Translations under genes and position numbers: made by a program
Notes under the pieces: model-generated
What the model was told of the DNA's origin: nothing
Databases searched by the model: none
Seen by the model: only the letters and a program-made list of their open reading frames with translations
From: CAZSNT01 sp964607765
GTDB lineage: Bacteria; Verrucomicrobiota; Lentisphaeria; Oligosphaerales; JABHEG01
Reading direction: 5' to 3'
Length of the DNA stretch: 28,960 nucleotides
NCBI GenBank assembly: GCA_964607765.1
Contig: CAZSNT010000135.1
Span: forward strand, 1 to 28,960
In this document: positions 25,560-28,960 of the stretch, in pieces
Layout: every line of letters begins with the position of its first letter
Numbering within the stretch: the first letter of the stretch is position 1

Positions 25560-27701
25560 TCAGTGAGTTGCGGTCTGCTTGCCTCCGTCGCCTGATTGGT
25601 TGGGGTTTGCTGTTCCTTTCCCCGCCGTGGAGCTCCGCTGCTCATCTTCGGGTCCGAAAATCCTCTTCAGCCTGCCCTTCGCCGACAGGACGGCTTCCCT
25701 GCCCACTGCTCGGTAGGCCAATACAGTTCTCTCGCCGTAGAACTGGTTTGCCGTGGTCAGGTGGGGGAAACTGGGGCTGGCGTTCTTTTCCGCATCCACA
25801 TGTGTGCTGCGGTTGAGGAGGGTATCATCGGCTGAATAAGCAGCCTTGATGTAGACGATCGTTACGTCCTTGTCGTGCCACTTCGTCTTTTCTGCCAGAT
25901 TCGCGATGGGCAAGTTGCTGATCTTCCCCAGAAAGACTGTCCCGCTCGGGAATCCCCCGAAGCGCTTCCTGCTGTCATAGGTTTCGGCGACGCGGAAGCT
26001 CTGCCAGTCCATCTGGACTTCCGCACCGAAATCCGCCCGGAGCTTCGTCTCGAGCTCGCGCAGATCCCCGAAGCAGTCCGCTCGTCTGCTGTTTCTGCTC
26101 TGGTCCCACTCAAGAACCCCCTCGTCCTGGGTAGCATCACTGATGATGATGACTCGGCATCCCCTGCGCACGAGTGCGTATGCGCCCAGATTGTCGAAGT
26201 GTCCGCCGTCGGTCACCCGGAGCTTGTAGGCCGCGGCTGTCTTCGCGTGACCGTCCCTGCCCGTCAAGTTGGCACCGCAGTCGGGCCACGGCAGCCAGTT
26301 GATGAGGAAGAAGGAAGACAGGAAGTAGCCGGTACAGGGCAGGTAACCACGCCACTTGCTGCTCTTGTCGTACCTATAGCAGAAACCGGGAATGAAGTAG
26401 CCCAGGTCGAAATTGCACAGTTGCGTCGCCGCGCTCGCCAGCTTCCCCATCTTGAGGCTCTGGGAGTCAACCGCGGCTCCTGATGCGGCAGCAACTCTTG
26501 CCACACCGGTCCAGCTCTCCGACGAGTCAGAGTCGTTGCCGGGCGTTCCCTCGCCAAGTTCGACATAGCCCACTGCGTCCGCCCCGGCCCAAACCGGGGT
26601 CACTTCGAAGGCATCGCCGCTACGGCCTTTGTGATAGCCTCGGTCTTCATTGAGGGCCAGGTGCATGTTGCAGATCCAGAACGGGCGGTCTTCGCTGGGG
26701 GCGAGGTCCCTGATCGGAACATTGATATCATTCCTCGTCTTCTCGCTGAACGGATCGTCGTAAAGGAAGCCTCGAATGATGCCCTCCCGGTAGGTGTCCC
26801 GCAGCCCGAATACATTCAGATCAAAATCGAACATCCCATTCAGAAGCCAGTGGAAGGGCATGCCTGCGCCGTGCCGCACAAAACTCCAGACGGCTCCGCT
26901 CATGCGCCGGGAGTAGTTGGTCGACACGAGGTAATTGCCGAACTGGTTCAGGTGTTGCAGGTGTTCGGAGCCTGGCGAGAACAGCATGTCGGGAGTCATC
27001 GTTTCGCCACGCTGCGCCTTCTCGCCGACGTGCGTCAGGTACCACGCGGCCGCGTATCCGCCTCCCGACACGCTTGAGATGTAGCCGACGTGATCCAGAT
27101 ACCCAAGTTCGTGTAATCCCTGCATCACTCCAGTGGCGAAACTGGCGCTCCGAATCCCGCCTCCGGACAGCGCCAGCCCTACGAAAGCGGCATCGTCGCC
27201 TCGTGCATCGGCGATTCTCCTCCGCTCGTGTCCGTACATCGCGTTCAACCGATTCCGGTTCCTCTCGCCAATCTCCTTCCAGTGTGGATCCGTGTCGTGC
27301 TTGCAGCCCTCGATTTTCAGCGCGTTGAAGCAGCGGTCTGGCCTTCCAGCGTTGTGCTTGGACCACAGCCATTCCCGGCTGGACATGCTGGAAAGGTGAC
27401 CCCCGAGCTTCTCAGAGACCGATAGGGCCAGCTTGCTCGTGTTGCCCTCGTTCTCTCTATCCCCCGCTTGGCTGCCAGTGTCTGACCCATCGTCCTGGTC
27501 GTAGACAGCGCGGATGAACTCCCCGAACGCGTCCTGTCTCGTTGTCCTCGGCTCTGCCTGTTTCAGCTGTGCTGCTGCCGTTTCCCTTACAGTTTTCCGC
27601 GCCTCTGCTTGCTCGAAATCGAATCCTCTGTAGGAATGGCTGCATCCCGCCGAGATGATGACCAAGCCTGCGATCGTCGCCTGTAACAGTCGCCTACCCA
27701 C
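25560..27701 (-). CDS. Patatin-like phospholipase, predicted lipoprotein
   Basis: 713 residues. Catalytic features of the patatin/cPLA2 fold: oxyanion loop SGGGIRS (S179-G-G-G-I-R184), nucleophile in SVSGG (Ser212; the first Gly of GxSxG is Ser here), and the Asp of the Ser-Asp dyad in DGG (D498-G499-G500). The family hydrolyses acyl esters of lipids. I prefer GTG 27701: AGGAGG (complement of 27709-27714) is exactly 7 bp upstream and the protein then begins VGRRLLQATIAGLVIISAGC, a lipoprotein signal with Cys20. The ATG at 27737 would overlap the upstream gene and put charged residues before the signal. The nearly 290 residues between nucleophile and DGG are longer than in simple patatins. It lies 26 bp after the paraoxonase-like gene and 19 bp before the third lipoprotein. 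The lipid anchor puts it in the envelope, so phage defence of the CBASS CapV type is unlikely. Confidence 0.88.
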   Translation of the reverse strand: MGRRLLQATIAGLVIISAGCSHSYRGFDFEQAEARKTVRETAAAQLKQAEPRTTRQDAFGEFIRAVYDQDDGSDTGSQAGDRENEGNTSKLALSVSEKLGGHLSSMSSREWLWSKHNAGRPDRCFNALKIEGCKHDTDPHWKEIGERNRNRLNAMYGHERRRIADARGDDAAFVGLALSGGGIRSASFATGVMQGLHELGYLDHVGYISSVSGGGYAAAWYLTHVGEKAQRGETMTPDMLFSPGSEHLQHLNQFGNYLVSTNYSRRMSGAVWSFVRHGAGMPFHWLLNGMFDFDLNVFGLRDTYREGIIRGFLYDDPFSEKTRNDINVPIRDLAPSEDRPFWICNMHLALNEDRGYHKGRSGDAFEVTPVWAGADAVGYVELGEGTPGNDSDSSESWTGVARVAAASGAAVDSQSLKMGKLASAATQLCNFDLGYFIPGFCYRYDKSSKWRGYLPCTGYFLSSFFLINWLPWPDCGANLTGRDGHAKTAAAYKLRVTDGGHFDNLGAYALVRRGCRVIIISDATQDEGVLEWDQSRNSRRADCFGDLRELETKLRADFGAEVQMDWQSFRVAETYDSRKRFGGFPSGTVFLGKISNLPIANLAEKTKWHDKDVTIVYIKAAYSADDTLLNRSTHVDAEKNASPSFPHLTTANQFYGERTVLAYRAVGREAVLSAKGRLKRIFGPEDEQRSSTAGKGTANPNQSGDGGKQTATH

Positions 27702-27708
27702 CGCTCGA

Positions 27709-27714
27709 CCTCCT
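27709..27714 (-). promoter_or_regulatory. Ribosome binding site deciding the patatin start
   Basis: Perfect AGGAGG on the minus strand, 7 nt before GTG 27701. It lies inside the longer open frame that begins at 27737, and therefore argues for the shorter protein. Confidence 0.7.
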
Positions 27715-27727
27715 GCTGTTCCTGTCC

Positions 27728-28750
27728 TCACTCCCACTGCGTCGGGATATCCACTACCTCGATCGCATCGCCAAATACCTGGCCGATATACAGACGGCCG
27801 TCGTGCATGACGGCGACCGATCCTCCGTTGATCCGTGCCCCACCCCGGTTGGCGTAGATCAGCTCAACGCGACCGTGCTCGGCATCAACGCGCCACACGA
27901 GCGTGGGGGACGAGAAGCGGGGCGACAGTGTGTGGCAGAGAAAACTCCACACACTCGCACTGGCAGCGAGGAGCAGAACGTTGCCGTTGTGCCCCGCAGG
28001 GACGCTGAGATTGTCCACGGTGCGCAGATCGGCACCCACCGGTTCTCGTTGGCCGAGACTTCCATCCCGACGGATGGGCCATCTCGACAGTCGGCGCCCG
28101 AGCGTCTCGGACACGTACAAATGGCCTCCAGTCAGGGCAATGCCATTGGCAAACTTGAGACCGGTGATGGTCTTCTCGCAGCGGAAGCTCCCGTCCGGTC
28201 GTGTCTGACAGTGAAGGACGGTGGATCTGGGAAAGCAGAGATCCCCGAGCATGGACGCGGGATTGGTCACATAGAACTGTCCGTCGGGGGATGCTGCGAT
28301 GTCATTGCATCGCGTGAACAAGGGGTGTCGGTATTCCCGCCGGAATGTCAGCTTCCCAGCCGCGAGCCTGTACTGGACCACAGAGTCGCCGCCAGGCGCT
28401 TTGTTGACGGCGAACACTCCGTGGCTGCCGTCGCTATGCGGTACCACCGAGATGCCCTGTGGCGCCAACACGAACTGCGACGGTTCGTTCTGCCGAGATA
28501 GAGGGGTGAGTTCACATGTCTGCAGGTCGAGGAGGCGAAGAGCCCCCTCCGTCTTCTTGTTCCTACGGTCCAGACACGAAACCAGCAGACAGGGGCGTCC
28601 CTGCGTCTCCAGCAATGCCATGTCTTCCGGGCCCGGTCCCACTGGGATGTGGCAGAATCGGCCTGCTGTGTTCACTTCCGGCATGTGGCTGCACGACACA
28701 CACAGGAAGGCTGGAAGCAAACCCCATACGCAAAGCGTTCTCGGCCCCAT
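27728..28750 (-). CDS. Paraoxonase/SMP-30-like beta-propeller, predicted lipoprotein
   Basis: 340 residues. Calcium-dependent six-bladed propeller hydrolases of the paraoxonase/arylesterase and SMP-30/gluconolactonase kind share the segments seen here: GPEDMALL (about 39-46), CNDIAASPDGQFYVTN (about 148-163), GLKFANGIAL..GHLYVSETLGRRLSRW (about 197-225), TVDNLSVP and INGGSVAVMHDGRLYIGQVFGDAI at the end. The Asn and Asp residues in these turns are the usual metal ligands. The N-terminus MGPRTLCVWGLLPAFLCVSC20 looks like a lipoprotein signal, although Cys at -3 is unusual. ATG 28750 has AGGAG 7 bp upstream. It is the first gene of a three-gene operon. Lactone or aryl/organophosphate ester hydrolysis is likely from the family; the real substrate is unknown. 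Confidence 0.85.
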   Translation of the reverse strand: MGPRTLCVWGLLPAFLCVSCSHMPEVNTAGRFCHIPVGPGPEDMALLETQGRPCLLVSCLDRRNKKTEGALRLLDLQTCELTPLSRQNEPSQFVLAPQGISVVPHSDGSHGVFAVNKAPGGDSVVQYRLAAGKLTFRREYRHPLFTRCNDIAASPDGQFYVTNPASMLGDLCFPRSTVLHCQTRPDGSFRCEKTITGLKFANGIALTGGHLYVSETLGRRLSRWPIRRDGSLGQREPVGADLRTVDNLSVPAGHNGNVLLLAASASVWSFLCHTLSPRFSSPTLVWRVDAEHGRVELIYANRGGARINGGSVAVMHDGRLYIGQVFGDAIEVVDIPTQWE

Positions 28751-28857
28751 CCGAAGTCTCCTGACACCCCTGCTCTGAAGACAGCACTAGGAAGGAGAAG
28801 CGCGGACACAATGTGTCGGGAAGAGCCCTCCATGGCCCCGCAACATCCTCAACACTG

Positions 28858-28886
28858 AGAGTACTCCCATGCGCTGGCACTGTCAA
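28858..28886 (-). promoter_or_regulatory. Sigma70-like promoter of the three-gene lipoprotein operon
   Basis: On the minus strand: TTGACA (complement of 28881-28886, perfect -35), a 17-bp spacer, then TACTCT (28863-28858, matching T-A-n-n-n-T of the -10). This gives a leader of about 100 nt before ATG 28750. It is the only perfect -35 box with proper spacing that I noticed in the window. Confidence 0.55.
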
Positions 28887-28911
28887 GTTCCACACCACGG
28901 GTCCGCGTAAC

Positions 28912-28929
28912 GCCTCAGTTACGTGAGGC
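28912..28929. promoter_or_regulatory. Inverted repeat upstream of the operon promoter
   Basis: GCCTCA-GTTACG-TGAGGC, perfect 6-bp arms, about 26 bp upstream of the -35 box. A second inverted pair CCGCT/AGCGG (28936-28940 and 28948-28952) is next to it. The position suits an activator or repressor site, or an end of a gene outside the window. Confidence 0.3.
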
Positions 28930-28960
28930 AGTATGCCGCTACCTGGCAGCGGACCTCACA

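Noticed and set aside
25560..27701. Patatin as a phage-defence (CBASS CapV-like) effector
   Set aside because: It carries a lipoprotein signal and sits with other lipoproteins; there is no nucleotide cyclase or related gene nearby.

Overview
The window is high-GC DNA with no rRNA, tRNA or phage genes. It looks like a heterotroph of the PVC superphylum (Kiritimatiellota, Lentisphaerota or Planctomycetota) or a similarly sulfatase-rich lineage. The reasons are clustered Cys-type sulfatases, very large secreted PQQ-type beta-propeller proteins, a discoidin / PD40-propeller / CxxCH / FGE-like fusion, and many short structured intergenic repeats. The lineage is inferred from gene content only.

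Layout. (1) 2-8446, + strand: four sulfatase genes. Two are tandem paralogues (the first cut by the window edge; the second has no signal peptide). The third is exported. The fourth is a 1216-residue exported fusion of two sulfatase domains around a LamG/ConA-like domain. (2) 8549-9796, +: an AAA_14/DUF4143 ATPase with its own promoter-like sequence and a palindrome, bracketed by identical 25-bp repeats. (3) 9945-17457, +: two very large secreted paralogues, each with a methyltransferase-like N-terminal domain and two PQQ-type propellers. The first has repeat-derived DNA inserted in frame. (4) 17584-19101, -: a DUF1846 (UPF0371) protein, convergent with the propeller genes. (5) 19492-23682, -: a 1396-residue secreted protein with discoidin, PD40 propeller, two CVGCH haem motifs (resembling the hydrazine synthase alpha family) and a C-terminal FGE-like domain lacking the catalytic cysteines. 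(6) 24131-28750, -: a tight three-gene operon of predicted lipoproteins (paraoxonase/SMP-30-like propeller, patatin-like lipase, unrecognised protein) behind a promoter with a perfect TTGACA box.

Working model: regions 1, 3 and 5 fit desulfation and handling of a sulfated polymer in the envelope and outside the cell, with part of the desulfation possibly in the cytoplasm. Region 6 is a separate envelope-anchored esterase/lipase module of unknown purpose and the best candidate for an undescribed system. Between genes, and in two places inside genes, lie short tandem repeats, palindromic units and a foldback element, which suggests an active repeat population in this genome.
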